Assembly: GCA_036346275.1 (NCBI GenBank)
Contig: JAYEVK010000238.1
Coordinates: forward strand, 1-64,000
Direction of reading: 5' to 3'
DNA: 64,000 bases
Source: Otatea glauca
Taxonomy: Eukaryota > Streptophyta > Magnoliopsida > Poales > Poaceae
Under the pieces are notes generated by a model, which made no database searches, was not told the origin of the DNA, and saw nothing but the letters and a program-made list of their open reading frames with translations. A program made the translations under genes and the position numbers. This document shows, one piece after another, positions 44,244-56,045 of this stretch. Numbering within the stretch: the stretch's first letter is position 1; each line of letters begins with the position of its first letter.

Positions 44244-46835
44244 ATGGCCAAGTTCGAAGAGCACGCTATCCGCGGAGCGGATGAAGGAGATGGAGACCTT
44301 GGGGCTGGCTGGACCTGCTCACCGGCGGCTTCGGCCGGAGACGTCTGCACCTCTGGACGACGAGGTCGTGAGCACGGAGCATTATATGCTTTTTGGGCTC
44401 GGACCCCAGAGAACGATTTCTTGGCTGCGGTCCTTGCGCAGTGCGAGATCGAGCTCGTCAATCTGGTACCCAACTCCCTTCTCCACCTTTCTATCTTTCC
44501 TCATCTTTACGAGGGGTTCTTGGGAATCCTCCCCACCCCCTCGTTGTTCTTTCGCTTCTATTCCTTGTCCCGCACCGCGAAGGACCCCGTCGTCGGGTGC
44601 CTTTACTTCCGGCTGTGGGCTGGCCTCCCTTGCTCCTTTCTCCAGATCTCGACCCGGGACTCGCTCGGGCCGTGGACGGAGAAATGGTTCTACCTGAAGA
44701 AGGGCGAGGGGAGTGGCCTCGCCTACAACGACGCCTCGATTGGCGGCAAGCGGGAGACCCCGGAGCCCGAGGACTCGGCGGCTGACCAGGCGGTGGTAGC
44801 GCTCATCCACATCTGCGCTACGCGCGGGCTCAAGGGGCAGGCGGTTGTTCATGAATACCTGTGGAACCGGGTGTTTCCTCTTCGGAAGAGGCTGCACCCT
44901 TTCTTCGAGATCACCGGGAGGCACGACGCCACCCAGGAAGGCCACGAGGGTGAGCATGGCACGACCCTATGTTCTTTAGGGCTTTGGTCGTAGTTTCCTT
45001 GCTTCTTAACGCTCGCTTTTGCAAAGACCGGCGGCCCAATTGCCTCGAGGATGCAGTGAAATCTTCGGAAGGCCGCCACCGCTCGCGATCTCGGCAAAGA
45101 ACGCCCCTAAGAACATCTTGGGCGAGCAACGAGGTAATGGCTTTGCCTTGATCTCGCCCCAGAGTCCGGACCGGCGCTAATCGTGGTGAGTCCGTGCAGG
45201 TGACCAAGGAGCTCTGGGACACGGCGAAGTAGATGCTGCCGCTCCCCGGGCTGAGCAAGGGCAAGAAGGGGAGCAAGAGGTTGGCCCCTAATGTCCCGAA
45301 GCCGGTCGCCAAGAAGCCCCATGTTGAGTGGGGGGATCGGACCGTGGTAGGTCAAATGTCCTGAGCTCGGGGTCACCTAGGCTCGAGCTCGCTTCTCCGT
45401 GCTTTTCCTTTGGTTCTTCTTTCACGATCCCGCTTCTCTCGCTGCCAGTGGGAGGCGCAGCCGCGCGGGCCCCGGATGCGCGCACCGGCAACGAAGTTCG
45501 CGCGTTAAGCACCGGGAGGAGTTCTCCGCCGCCGCCAGGAGTTGTCGCACTGTGCACGACTTCGTACATTTTCCGTCACCCTGCCCCACCGTGTCGTTCA
45601 AGCGTCCGAGGGGGACCGACCTTTCCCGTGGTCCAGGGAGAGGCCGAGGAGGAGGAGGACGAGGACGATTTCTGTCTCGCGCCGCGGCCTAGGACGCGGC
45701 GAGTGTTGCTCCCCACGGCTTCCGAGGAGGACGACGCGATCGAGGAGAGTGCGGCCGAGGTCAGCGCAGTCGAGGGTGGCGCTGCCGGGGGCGGCACGGC
45801 CGAGGATGGTGCGGCCGAGGTTGGCGAAGGAGCCCTCGAGCTGGGCACCAGCCTCTGGGTATCTGCTGCGGTCGGCGAGGGCAACCAAGGAGCCTCGAGC
45901 CGGCCGCCTCCCGTGGGTTCGACCGCCATCATGCCGGCCGAGGCGGGTCGCGCGAACCTCGGGTGCTGGTGCTCGCGGGCGCCGTGGATCGCCGAGGAGC
46001 CGCTGCAGCGACCGCCTCGGTCCCGACGCGCCATCGATCTCGCAGCGTTGGAGGACCGGCTAGCGGTGGTGAGTGTATTAGTCTCGGATCTCCCCTCTTT
46101 CTTATCTTTTTCTTTCTTGAGCTGTGGTGATCTTTCCTTCGCCTCACAGGCTCGCGCTAATCTCCCGGGGTACGGGTCGCGGCGCGGCACGTGCTCGCCT
46201 TCCGTGCCCTCGGGACATAATCGGCCAACCGGAGGGACACCGCCGAACCGGCGCCGCGCGCGGCGGGCGTGAGGAGGTCGTGCGCTTGAGGGAGGCTCAG
46301 GCCCTTGAGCTCGCGCGGGCCGTTGAGGTCGAGCGGGAGCGCAGGGCCCAAGAGGTCGAGCGGGAGCTGAACGTCGTGAGGGACCTCCATGCCGGACGCC
46401 TCCGTGGCCGCCGAGAGAGCAGAAGAAGGCGGAGGAGACCTCGCCGAGTCCGCTGTAAGGTGTAGAAGGCTCTTGACGAGAACCGCTCGAGCGTGACGGT
46501 GACGGTTCGGCGCCTCGAGCTCGAGCTCTCTGACGCCAACTCGAGGGCGAAAGCCACGGAAAAAGAGGCTCAGGGGTGCCGGGTGCGGCTGGCAGAGACT
46601 GCGCGCGAGGAGGCGACAGCTCTCCAGGAGCGGCTAGAAGTGTTTTCTGCCGCTCCGGGGCTGGTTGTCAGGCTCGAGGAGAAGCTGGCCCGGGTGAATC
46701 AAGCGGGAAGATCGCCTAGCCTGGCCGAGCGACCGCGATCGGGTCGACAGAGCGGAGGCCGAGGTGCTGGCTCTGCGGAGGAGGGTTTCCATCCTTGAGC
46801 AGGAAAAGCTTGCTCGGGATATGTCTGCGGACTAG
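44244..46835 (+). pseudogene. Antisense extra ORF of element D ('putative gypsy type transposon' family)
   Basis: It is plus-strand, opposite to D's gag-pol. The likely start MAKFEEHAIRG is at 44244. The first exon-like block contains LVNLVPNSLLHLSIFPHLYE, FLGILPTPSLFFRFYSL and GPWTEKWFYLKKGEG, which fits the domain annotated in plants as 'putative gypsy type transposon' (transposase_28). Likely introns follow: a donor near 44950, an acceptor near 45198 (gtgcag, then VTKELWDTAK), a donor after 45347, an acceptor near 45446, a donor at 46069 (gtgagt) and an acceptor at 46149 (cacag). The later part is acidic and Ala/Pro-rich, then coiled-coil-like (EAQALELARAVEVERERR, LELELSDANSRAKATEKEA) to a stop near 46833. 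A stop after TAK and a slip near 46470 suggest decay. Function is unknown. Confidence 0.7.
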
Positions 46836-49575
46836 GAAATTAAGTTAGCAGATAGGTGGGGGTCGAAAGATTCGCACTTTGTAAAGACAACGATCTTTTG
46901 CCAAAACTTATAAAGCCGTGTTCCTTAGAAGACTTAGCTTGCTTGTTTGCCGCGCTGCCTTTATGTTTGCTTAGCCCGTTCTTAAAAGATCGCGAGCAAC
47001 GCCGCGCCGAGACGTATGGAGCAGGATTATTCGACGGGCCTCAAGGGCGAGCTATTGCCTTCGGCTTGAACCACTTTAGATCGGTCGATCGAGCTAGGAC
47101 GCTCGGTTTGACCGAGGCCTCGCCCAAATCACTCGGGCTCGGAACGACTGGCCGAGACCGCCGAGCTAAGGATGCTCGAGGTCGATGTATTCGAGGCCTC
47201 GCCTGGTTCACCCAGCTCGAGCTTGACTTCGGATCGCCGGCCCGAGATGACTCAAGCCGGACTAGGTTTGGGCTCGGTCCAGCCCGCCGAGCTCGGAAAT
47301 GCTTCAAGCTCGCGGGCTCCTCGAGGGCGCTTTAGAACCAACCGCCACTTGGCCTGGGGAAAGGTCAGCTTAGTGCGCAGGCCGACATATTGCTACCGAG
47401 TCATCCCCAGTGGTGAATTTAAAACTGCGACCTCCGAGCCCGGGAAATGTCATCGGGCTCGGGACGCCCTTTGAGAACGTTCAATGGTCGGCCGCACAGG
47501 GGAATAGCCGGCTTACTCTGATAAGGATCATTTTACTGCGGCCTCTGAGCCTGGGAATGCCCAGGCTCGGGTGGTCATCCCGAGGCGAACCTAGAGAACG
47601 AGACCTCTGGCGCTGCAAAAAGGAATACGCAGAAATACACGCATAGATTTTTCGAGTTCTGCTCCGCGTGACCTCTGGTCCGGACCCACGACAGGAGGGA
47701 GCTCTGAAGCGATGAGAATCGGCTTACACCAGTAGCATCGACCTCCCGGAGGCGGTCCTTATGGTCACGCCGTGGGATTGCGTTGCTCGAGGCGCAAATA
47801 CCAAATGGAAAAGGAAGGAAGGCCTTACCTGCGCCTCTTAGGTCGAGCCGGTTGCCCTCGGGAACATATTGAGGTTATATTGACCGAGGCCTCGCCCGAA
47901 AGTACTTGGGCTCAGGCACGACTCGGATTGGTCGGCTTGAAAACCTGGTCACGGAGGAATTAGTCGGCTTATTGCGGCAGAGCGGCTTATGGCGACCGAG
48001 ATCATCCCCGGCAGTGATTTTAGAGATCGCGACCTCCGAGCCCGGGAATGTCATCAGGCTCGGGGTGCCCCTTGAGGACGTTCAATGGCCGACCGCACAG
48101 GGGAATAGCCGGCTTACTCCGATAAGGATCGTTTTACTGCGGCCTCCGAGACTGGGAATGCGTCAGGCTTGGGGTACGGGCATCCCTGAGGCGAACCTAG
48201 AGAATGCAGCCTCAATTTAACTGAGGCCTCGCTTGGAAGTACTCAGGCTCGGGCACGACTCGGGCTAGTCGGCCTGAGGTTACTCAGGCTTCGAACCATA
48301 TTTGGGCCTCGAGTCCAGCCCGGCTAGCTCGGAAATGCTTCAAGCTCGGCGGGGCTCCCTCAGAGGGCAGTTTAGAAATTCGAACCTGGCCACTTGGCCC
48401 CGGGGGAAAGGTCGGCTTAGTGCGTAGGCCAGCTTATCGCGACCGAGTCATCCCCGGTGGTGAATTTAAAACTGCGACCTCCGAGCCTGGGAAATGTCAT
48501 CGGGCTCGGGGTGCCCTCTGAGAACGTTCAATGGTTGGCAGCACGGGGGAATGGCCGGTTTATCCCGATAACGATCGCCTTATTGCGGCCTCCGATCCTG
48601 GGAATGCCCAGACTCGGGTGGTCATCCCTGAGGCAAACCTAGAGAACGCGACCCTGGGCGCTGCAAAAAAGAACACGCATGGACGCCTCGAGGCCGAGCT
48701 CGCCGTGTGACCTTATGGCCACGCCGCGGGGTCGCGTCACTCGGGTCCTTCTATGATAAAAAGAGGACTTCGCCAAAAGAAAGCGGCCGAGCTCGCCCGA
48801 GGTCTTCAAGATAGCGTGACTTTCCACGTAAGAACTCAGAACTTGAGATCATGACCGGACATCACGCCCTCCCGAAGACCGAAGGAGGTTGCGTCGGAAG
48901 CAAAGGAGATTTTTATCATGGGCGCATACCTGGGCCGAACCAGAGCGCGGCAATATAAGGTTTAAAAGATCCAGGCGCTCCGCACAATCGGCCCTCGGAG
49001 GCGAGCTATTAGGCCGGGACCTCCTGCGTTTTGGAGTCGAGAAGGTGACAGGGGGGAGGTCGGCTTGCTGTGCGCCTGACCCCCTGGTGCTGATCCTCGC
49101 ATGACGACCTTTGGGCATGCTTTCTCAAGATGTGAGATAGCATAAAAAGAAATAAGAGATGACAAAGCAGCATGGTTTATTGTGAGGAAAACTAGGCCGA
49201 GCCCTTAGCTCGGAGCCCTTACGGTGATGGTCCCGTGCCCGTGCCCTGTGATGGGAGGAACAGTTGGCTTACTGCGATGAGAATCGACTTACCGCGCATC
49301 CGACTCCCAGAGGCGAACCGCGAGACTATCACGGCGGCTTGAGTAAGGGGCCCGAGGGTCGAAACTCGAGTATCTCGAGTTTGGTGAGTGCGCTGGCGTG
49401 ATCGACGGACGGACCGCGACGGGGGATAGCCGCCATCGCGATGAGGATCGGCCATCGCTCGCTCAACCCCGGAGAGAAGTGTCCGGTCACGGTCCGCCGC
49501 GCACTCGAGATACAAGAGACAAGCATAATGGCAAGGGGAATCATTCTATCTTAAAACAGCATTTAAGGAGGAGCA
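46836..49575 (-). repeat. Repeat-bearing region between pol and 3' LTR of element D
   Basis: Three copies of a ~250-300 bp unit occur at about 47345-47645, 47970-48215 and 48390-48690. Each has a core such as gcgacctccgagcccggga, followed by gtcatcgggctcggg, then acgttcaatgg and ggggaatagccggctta. A smaller unit (gaggcctcgcccgaaagtac and variants, then gggctcgggcacgactcgg) lies between them near 47110, 47888 and 48220. The rest, 48700-49575, is unique GC-rich sequence without a recognised gene. ORFs here are by-products of the repeats. Confidence 0.75.
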
Positions 49576-49579
49576 TTAG

Positions 49580-50800
49580 ACATAAAACCTCTGGAGCTGG
49601 TCTACATTCCACGAGTTCGTGAGCTCCCTGCCATCGGGGGCCGCTAAGCGGTAAGCTCCCGCGCGACTTGCTGAGACGACTCTTAGGGGCCTTCCCACAG
49701 CGGGGACAGCTTGTTGGTGTTGGAACGGTCCTGGATTCGTCTCAGGACCAGGTCCCCAACGTGGAAGCCCCTGGGTCGAATAGCTCGGGCGGCATGCCTG
49801 CGGAGACCTTGCAGGTATCGCGCCGAGCGCAGTAGTGCGCGGCACCTTACTTCCTCCGCCAGGGCGAGGTCGAGGGATCGCTCTTGCTCGAGGTCGACCT
49901 GGTCAACCGAGCTTGCCCTGACAGAGCCGAGTGCGACTGGTGCGCATGAGACCTACCACTCAAGATGAGCCGAAAGGGCTCGCCCGCTGTCTCTACCGGA
50001 CGAGGTGCGGATGGACCAAAGGATGATGGAAGCTCCTCCGCCCAGGCCCGACCGCGCTGACCGAGCTCAGCGAACACTCGCTTCTTGATGCCTTGGACGA
50101 GCTGTCCGCTGGCACGCCGCCGCCCCGCTGCTCGAGGGTGGCCCACCGAGGCATAGCGATTTTGGTCCCCATGTCCACGCAAAACTCTTAGAACAGCCAC
50201 GGTGAATCAAGGTCCCATTGTCGGTGATGATCCCGCAAGGGACCCATACTCGTGACCACGAAGGAACGGAAGAACCTTACCGCGCCTTGGCTGTGATAGC
50301 GGAGACCGGCTCCGCCTCGATCCACTTCGAAAAGGTGTCGATGGCGACAAACAGGAACTTCTTCCCTCGACCGACCTTGGGAAAGGACCGAGGATGTCGA
50401 GGCCCCACGTCGAGAATGGCCAGCGAGGGGATGGTCGCAGGCGAGGCCACCGCCGAGCCTTCCGGCATGAATCGCAGTTCGGCAAGCGCGAACGATGCCC
50501 TGAGCATCTTCGAGCGCCGTCGGCCAGTAAAAGCCCATCCGGAACGCCTTCCTGACCATGGTCCTGAAAGAAGAGTGAGCGCCGCACAGGTCGGAATGTA
50601 TTTCATTGAGCTGGTACTTACCCTCCTCAGGAGTGATGCACTTTGATAGAATGCCCAGGGCTCCTCGACGGTAAAGTTGCCCGATGAGCTCTGACGAGCT
50701 CGACGGCGCCGAGCCTCGCTCCTCCGGCCGAGCGCGGGAGCTCCCTTGGTCGAGGAACTTGACGATTGGGTCCATCCACGAGGAACACTTTGAGGAGGGC
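49580..50800 (-). pseudogene. pol: Integrase region of element D pol (broken)
   Basis: On the minus strand the zinc-binding region (NEIHSDLCGAHSSFRTMVRK, FRMGFYWPTALEDA) lies at about 50490-50620. The core start (WPFSTWGLDILGPFP) is near 50390-50435 in another frame. The C-terminal end (SRAGAYRLAAPDGRELTNSW) is at about 49580-49690, finishing NVDQLQRFYV. These are the usual landmarks of a gypsy integrase, which inserts the cDNA. Frame slips separate the blocks. Confidence 0.8.
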
Positions 50801-51743
50801 CACCGGTCTTCCTAGTCGACGGCACGCACGCGCGCCAAGGTCTCAAGGATAATGTCTGGCGGGAGCTCATCGTCGGACGATCAAAGCCTAGATAGGAGGT
50901 CGGCGGTGGAATTATCCTTCCTTGGTACGTGCTGGATCTTCAGGTTTTGGAACCATCTTTCTATCTTGCGCACCTCGGCGAGGTACTTGGCCATTAGCGG
51001 GTCCGAGCACTAGTAGTCTTTGTTGTACTGATTGACGACGAGCTGGGAGTCCCCTTTGACAATTAAGTGGCGGATGCCCAGGGACTTGCAAGCTCGTAGG
51101 CCAGCTAAGAGGGCCTCGTATTCGCCGCATTGTTGGTAGCGGGGAAGCTGAAGCGGACCACATACCTCAGGTGGTCGCCCTGAGGGGTGATGATGAGAAC
51201 GCCAGCCCCCGAGCGTTCAAACGACCTTGACTCGTCAAAGAACATGGTCCAAGGGTCTTCGACCTCGACCTCGGGCTCGGGGGCAGGTTTCGTCATCTGC
51301 TCGACCACGAAGTCGACTAGTGCCTGTGATTTGACTGCGGAGTGGGCCATGAAGCGGAGGTCAAACTCGGCCAGCTCCATGGCCCAATTGGCGACATGGC
51401 CCCCGGCTTCTGGATTCTTGAGAATCTCCCCAAGTGGGAGCCCACTCGGGATAACCACCGCGTGCGCTTGGAAATAGTGCCGAAGCTTCCGCGAGGCCAT
51501 GAAGAGGGCGTAGAGGAGCTTCTGGACCAAGGGGTAGCGCTCCTTCGGCCCGCGGAGCACTTCGTTGACGTAGTAGATCGGGTGCTGTCGCCCTACCCGC
51601 TCGGCTACCAGGACCGCGCTAACGTCCTGGGTCGTGGCCGCGAGGTAGAGCAACAGCACCACACCCTGCTGCGGAGTTGTCAACAGAGGAGGACGCGAGG
51701 TATGCCTTGAGCTCGCCGAAGATCGCCGAGCTCGTGGGTCCAC
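50800..51743 (-). pseudogene. pol: Tandem RNase H domains of element D pol (broken)
   Basis: The first RNase H (LYLAATTQDVSAVLVAER, HPIYYVNEVLRGPKERYP, then LVQKLLYALFMASRKLRHYF) follows RT at about 51390-51680. A second begins with DPWTMFFDESRSFERSGAGV (about 51195-51255), continues with LIVKGDSQLVVNQ near 51045 and ends with VPRKDNSTADLLSRL near 50900. Two RNase H domains in series are characteristic of the Tat/Ogre branch. The second belongs to the archaeal-like RNase H group also known from host genes. Confidence 0.8.
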
Positions 51744-52560
51744 TCAAGTCTCCGTGCTCGCGCAGGATCTTGAAGAAGGGTAGCCCTTGCTCGCCGAGCC
51801 GAGACGGCGGCCGAGGGCGATGATGCGACCGTGAGGCTCGACATATTTTACCGAGGTCGGGCGCCATCTACCGATTGCCTCGATCTTTTCCGGTTCAGCC
51901 CACGCCGAGCCCCGATCATGTAGCCGAGCACCTTTCCGAGGTCGTGCCAAGACACACTTCGGGTTGAGCTTGATGTCGAACTTGTTCAGATTGGCGAAGG
52001 TCTCGCCGATCGCTGACGTGGTTGGCTTCAGAGGAACTTTTAACGATGATGTCGCCGACGACTTCGAGGTTCCTACGATCCGTGGGTCGAAGGTCTTGAC
52101 CATCAGCCGCTGGAACGTCGCGCCCGCATTGCGGAGACCGAAAGACATGGTCGTGTAGCAGAAAGTTTCGAGCGGCGTGATGAAGGCGGTCTTGTCCTCG
52201 TCTCCCACGGCGAGCTTGATCTGGTGGTAGCCGGAGTAGGCGTCGAGAAAACTCAACATTTCAGCGTTGGCGGTGGAATCCACAATTTGATCTATGCGTG
52301 GAAAGGGGAAGTTATCTTTGGGGCACGCAGCGTTTAAGCCCATGTGATCGACGCACATTCGCCATTTCCCGCCTTTCTTTTGTACAATTACAAGGTTGGC
52401 CAGCCATTCGGAGTAGTTGACCTCGCGAATGAAGCCGGCCTTGAGGAGCTTGTCAAGGTGCTCTCTGATTATCGCCGCTTTTTCGGGGGAGAAGCGCCCC
52501 AGCTTCTAGCGTACGGGCCTGTAGCTAGGCTTTGTTTGTAGTTTGTGCTCGATCACCTCC
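51744..52560 (-). pseudogene. pol: Reverse transcriptase region of element D pol (broken)
   Basis: On the minus strand the RT start (GFIREVNYSEWLANLVIVQK) is near 52380-52450. MCVDHMGLNAACPKDNFPFP starts at 52358. The palm block has MLSFLDAYSGYHQIKL and TMSFGLRNAGATFQRLM near 52090-52150. The metal-binding box expected after it is disrupted near 52040, where TSKSSATSSLKV is read instead. A polymerase missing that box would be inactive, unless the base calls are wrong. Confidence 0.85.
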
Positions 52561-52640
52561 CGTAGGACCCATGGCATGTCCGCTGGTTCCGATGCAAAAA
52601 TACCTTTATTAATTCGGAGGAAGGTGACGAGCTCGTCTTC

Positions 52641-53616
52641 CTATTTCGGGTCGAGCTGGGTGGAAACGCAGATGCATTTGCCCGAGCTCCCCTCTTCGAG
52701 CTGCACGGCCTTGGTTGGGCCACCTGGCTGGATGGCTGCTTTCCGACGGGCGTTCTTCAGGGCGGTCTCAGGACCCAGCTGGGGCAGCATGCCGGCCAGC
52801 GCCAGGGACTTTTCCTCGCAGCCGTGCGCCACCTTGAGGTCACCGCGGACCGTTACGACGCCACCGGGCCCTGAGAGCTTCATGCACCGGTGCCCATAAT
52901 GACTTACGGCCATAAACTTGATCAGGGCCGCCCGCCCGAGGATGGCGTTGTAGGGGAGATCGACGTCCACGACCTCAAAGGTGATCAACTCGGTGCGGAA
53001 GTTCGCTGAGTCACCGAAAGTGACAGGGAGAACCACTTGCCCAAGCGGGGTGGTCGAGCTCCCTGGTACGATGCCGAAGAAGGGGACCGCTATGTTCTTG
53101 ATTTTCGATCGGGGTATCTGCATCCGGTCCAACGCGCTTGCCAAGAGAAGGTTGAGGGAACTGCCCCTGTCAATCATGACTCGGCCAACGACGGTGTTGC
53201 TTATGGTCGGGGCGACGACCAAGGCGGTCTTGAAGTCTCGGGACATCCCCGGGGGATCATCATCCCGAGAGAAGGTGATGGGAATGCCATCCCACCTGCA
53301 AGGTTGGTCGGCGAGTTTCCCGACGGTGGCTTGGTACACGGTGTGCGCGGCGTCCTTCAGCTCACATCGGGACCGGTATGCTGAAGAGCCACCGAAGATC
53401 ATGTCCACACGGCGGTCGCCTCGCTGAACTCTAGGTCGAGGCCGCGCTGGGCTGGTGGCGCCGACCGCCGGCCGCTGTCGCTTTTGGGAGCGTGGGCATT
53501 TCTCCACCCCTATAAAGGCGTCCGGCTTGAGCGCCACGCTCGCAACCTCGCAGATCGTGGCCGTGGATCTTGTGGAACAGCGAGTAATTTGTTGGCGCCG
53601 GCCGATCGTTCCTCAT
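52641..53616 (-). pseudogene. Aspartic protease region of element D (largely open)
   Basis: A 298-codon open frame (52641-53537, minus) includes the retropepsin site VMIDRGSSLNLL, where the family has D-S/T-G; here it is D-R-G. The flap-following motif is DLPYNAILGRAALIKF. Upstream, IFGGSSAYRSRCELKD is typical of Tat elements. At 53431-53616 is the linker YSLFHKIHGHDLRGCE, a remnant of the gag zinc-finger-like part. The altered catalytic triplet would impair processing of the polyprotein. Confidence 0.8.
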
Positions 53617-53829
53617 TGCCCTGTGGTCGGTGTTCGCCTAAAGGCCCGACCGACCCGCCCCTCTGGGCCGGCGCGGCGCTGCCGAGGTCGAGGGCGCTCG
53701 TTGAGGCCGAGACCTCGGCGGCCGGGCCGCATGCTTTCGCCCTTCGCGCGTTGTCGATCGCGCGACCACGCTGGTCGCCGCCCGGCGCTGTGGTCTTTCC
53801 CCGCTTCGCTTCGCAGGCCGACTCATTCC

Positions 53830-55128
53830 TTAGCGCCGACGGCCCGCCATCAGAGGCGAGGCCGAGCTTGCCTCGGTCATAGTCGTGCTTCTAGCGGACG
53901 GCATCGTCCGCGTCTGCATATCGTTCCGCCATGCAGAACAGTTTGTTGACGGTGAGCTTTGTAGCGATCTCGAGGTCCTCCGTGAGGCGTCTGTGGCGGA
54001 CACCGAACTTGAAGGCCTTGATGACGGTCTCATCGAGATGTTGGGGATCGAGTTCCGGTGCGCGGGTAAACCGGCCGACGGTCTCGTAGGGGCTCGCTTT
54101 TCCTCGATAGCACGGCCTAGGTCCTTTCGCATAAACCGCCAGAGCGACTCTAGAAGTTAGAGTGGAGGGTGCTCGCAATCGGCGCCATGACCGGGAAGCG
54201 CGGGCACCGTTGAAGAGCCAGTGCAGCAAATTCGGCCCAAAACGGTGGGGAGATAGTTGTCCATCGTGGCCTCATCCCCGCCGGTCGCCAAGATGGCGGT
54301 GGAGTATATGGAGAGAAATTCCGTGGGGTTCCTGGTCCCGTCGAACCACTCCCTTATTGCAGGCTTGAATCGGGCCGGCCAGCGCACTCGACGGAGGTCG
54401 TCTGAGTACGCCGGCGTCAGAGGTCGAGGGCGCTGCCGCCGCCGCCGGGCGCCGGAGTCGCCATCTGCCGACAGGGGAAACTCGAGCCAGCGACGCACCC
54501 CGCGCCGGCCACGACGGTCGGCAGGAGTGTCGTTAGGGCGGTGGCGCGGGCGGCCATAGACCTTTTGGCGCCTGGGCAGAGTGTCCAGGGAGAGTCCTCC
54601 GGAAGCATCGCTGCTGGAGCAAACATCACTGTTACTCCGCCGACGGAACAGCCGGTGATTGTGCGGCAGGGCACTGCTGCTCGCCAAGGGGCGAGATTCG
54701 GAGCCCAGGGGTCCCTTTTGCCGCAGAGGTGCGACGTCGTCGGTTGCCCTGTTGAGCTCTTCGGCTAGGAACCGTCGGAAGAGGGCCGAGCCGGTCCGCG
54801 CAGGGTCAGTCATGACCCGGGCGATGGCCCGCAGGCGCTCTCGGGCAGGCTCGTCCGGATGTGAAGGACTGAGCTGTCCGGACGGAGGGCGGGCCATACC
54901 ACGCTCTTCTCGCCGAATGGCGGTGATGGCTTGGTTGATGGCGACCTGGGCGAGTCGATGCTCCTCCCGTGGAGTCTCCGGGCCGCCATCATCTGCTCCA
55001 GGAGTCGCCTCGCAACTGCCGACCATAAAGACCCGGCGTTCGTGAGGCGGCAATGAGGGCGAGAGCATGGAGGTGGAGCCTTGGCACTCAGGGACAGCGT
55101 CCGAGCCCAGGCTTGCTGATCGTGACAT
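53830..55128 (-). pseudogene. gag: gag of element D (broken)
   Basis: A minus-strand frame starts MSRSASLGSDAV at 55128. After a low-complexity Arg-rich part it contains the gag core WPARFKPAIREWFDGTRNPT, then EFLSIYSTAILATGGDEATM and DNYLPTVL (about 54225-54390). A frame slip follows. The next frame gives DETVIKAFKFGVRHRRLTED and TVNKLFCMAERYADADDAV (53891-54090), the C-terminal end of the gag core. Order and motifs fit Tat-type Gag, the particle protein. The start codon choice is by position after the primer site. Confidence 0.8.
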
Positions 55129-55200
55129 GCCGATGGCGAAACTAAAGGTGCTGACGCTGGTGAGGCAATGAACTTTGGACGAACAAAACTTCGGGCCCCA

Positions 55201-55212
55201 CGGTGGGCGCCA
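55201..55212 (-). other. Primer binding site of element D
   Basis: The minus strand reads TGGCGCCCACCG, continuing tggggcccg, two bases after the 5' LTR end. This site is recurrent in grass Tat-type elements and fixes D's orientation. Confidence 0.8.
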
Positions 55213-55214
55213 GT

Positions 55215-56045
55215 TGTCGACGATTGGGACCGTCGACCGCAAAAGAAGGGGGGAAGGATCGCACGAAGGGGCGAGGCCCAGAGTCGCGTTCGTCCGGGAA
55301 GAGGGGTTAGGAGACGTGCAACACCGGGAAGAAGGACGAGCAAACAGGGGACACAAAGTTTATACTGGTTCGAACCCCCTAAGTCGGGTAACAGCTCTAC
55401 ACCAGTCTTGCCCGTAGGCGAAAGATGTCTAAAAGCTCCTCAGGAGAGAACTACAGGGGGAGCCCGCTGCCGAGGGTGGCGCGGTGAACGGTGGAGTATG
55501 TAAGTGTTGCCTTGTGCGATCTTGTTACCGTTGCGGTTCTTTGGATACTGGGTGTCCTTCCGACCGGGGCGGTCGATGCGTTTTATAGGCTCCCGGCGCT
55601 GATCCTGAGGCTGACGTCAGGTGGCCGTTCGTGAGTTGATGGGAGCAGTTAACCCTAGTTCCCACGCAGGGGGACTGACGGGAGCTGTTGGGGGAGTGGT
55701 TGACCCTAGTTCTCACGCAAGGGATTTTGACAGGGGCAGATAGCCTCTAGTCCTCACGCAGGGGGACTGACGAGAACCCTAGTTCCCACGCAGGGGACAG
55801 AGGTCATCCATACATAAGAGAGGAGATCTATTACATTGAAGTCTGGACTGGGGGTACCGAGGTCGATGGGGTCGTCGAGGTTTTGCAGCAATCTAGGGAA
55901 GCTCTTGCCCGAGCTCGCGAATAGTCTTTCCGAGCTCGGGACCACCCTCGCCCGAGCTCGGGAACAGTCCTCTGAGATCGGGGGAGGACAGCCGAAATCC
56001 CGGGGGGAGGGCCTGGACACGTGTTAGGATGACCAATCCCCGACA
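55215..56045 (-). repeat. 5' LTR of element D (831 bp)
   Basis: Partner of 42942-43775. Apart from scattered substitutions it lacks a short gtggttg-containing segment near 55770 and has a few one-base indels. Confidence 0.95.

Larger units (their letters stand above)
42942..56045 (-). mobile_element. Element D: Tat-lineage Ty3/gypsy retrotransposon, 13.1 kb
   Basis: It has two LTRs (42942-43775 and 55215-56045) bounded by TGTCGACGAT and CCCCGACA, with an exact 5-bp duplication cttac (42937-42941 and 56046-56050). Minus orientation is shown by the primer site beside the right LTR, the purine tract beside the left LTR, and gag-pol on the minus strand. The Tat lineage is supported by a second RNase H domain after the RT-linked one and by a long antisense ORF between pol and the 3' LTR. 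By eye the two LTRs differ at about 40 positions plus a few indels, roughly 95% identity, so it is the youngest datable insertion here. Coding frames are broken. Confidence 0.92.

Noticed and set aside
44382..44957. 191-codon minus-strand ORF
   Set aside because: It is a shadow of the plus-strand antisense ORF of element D, which has the recognisable domain.
45576..46190. 204-codon minus-strand ORF rich in Ser/Ala/Pro
   Set aside because: It is a complementary-frame shadow of the low-complexity part of the antisense ORF.
53455..53949. 164-codon plus-strand ORF
   Set aside because: It lies antisense to gag/protease of element D in Arg-rich GC-rich sequence and has no motif.
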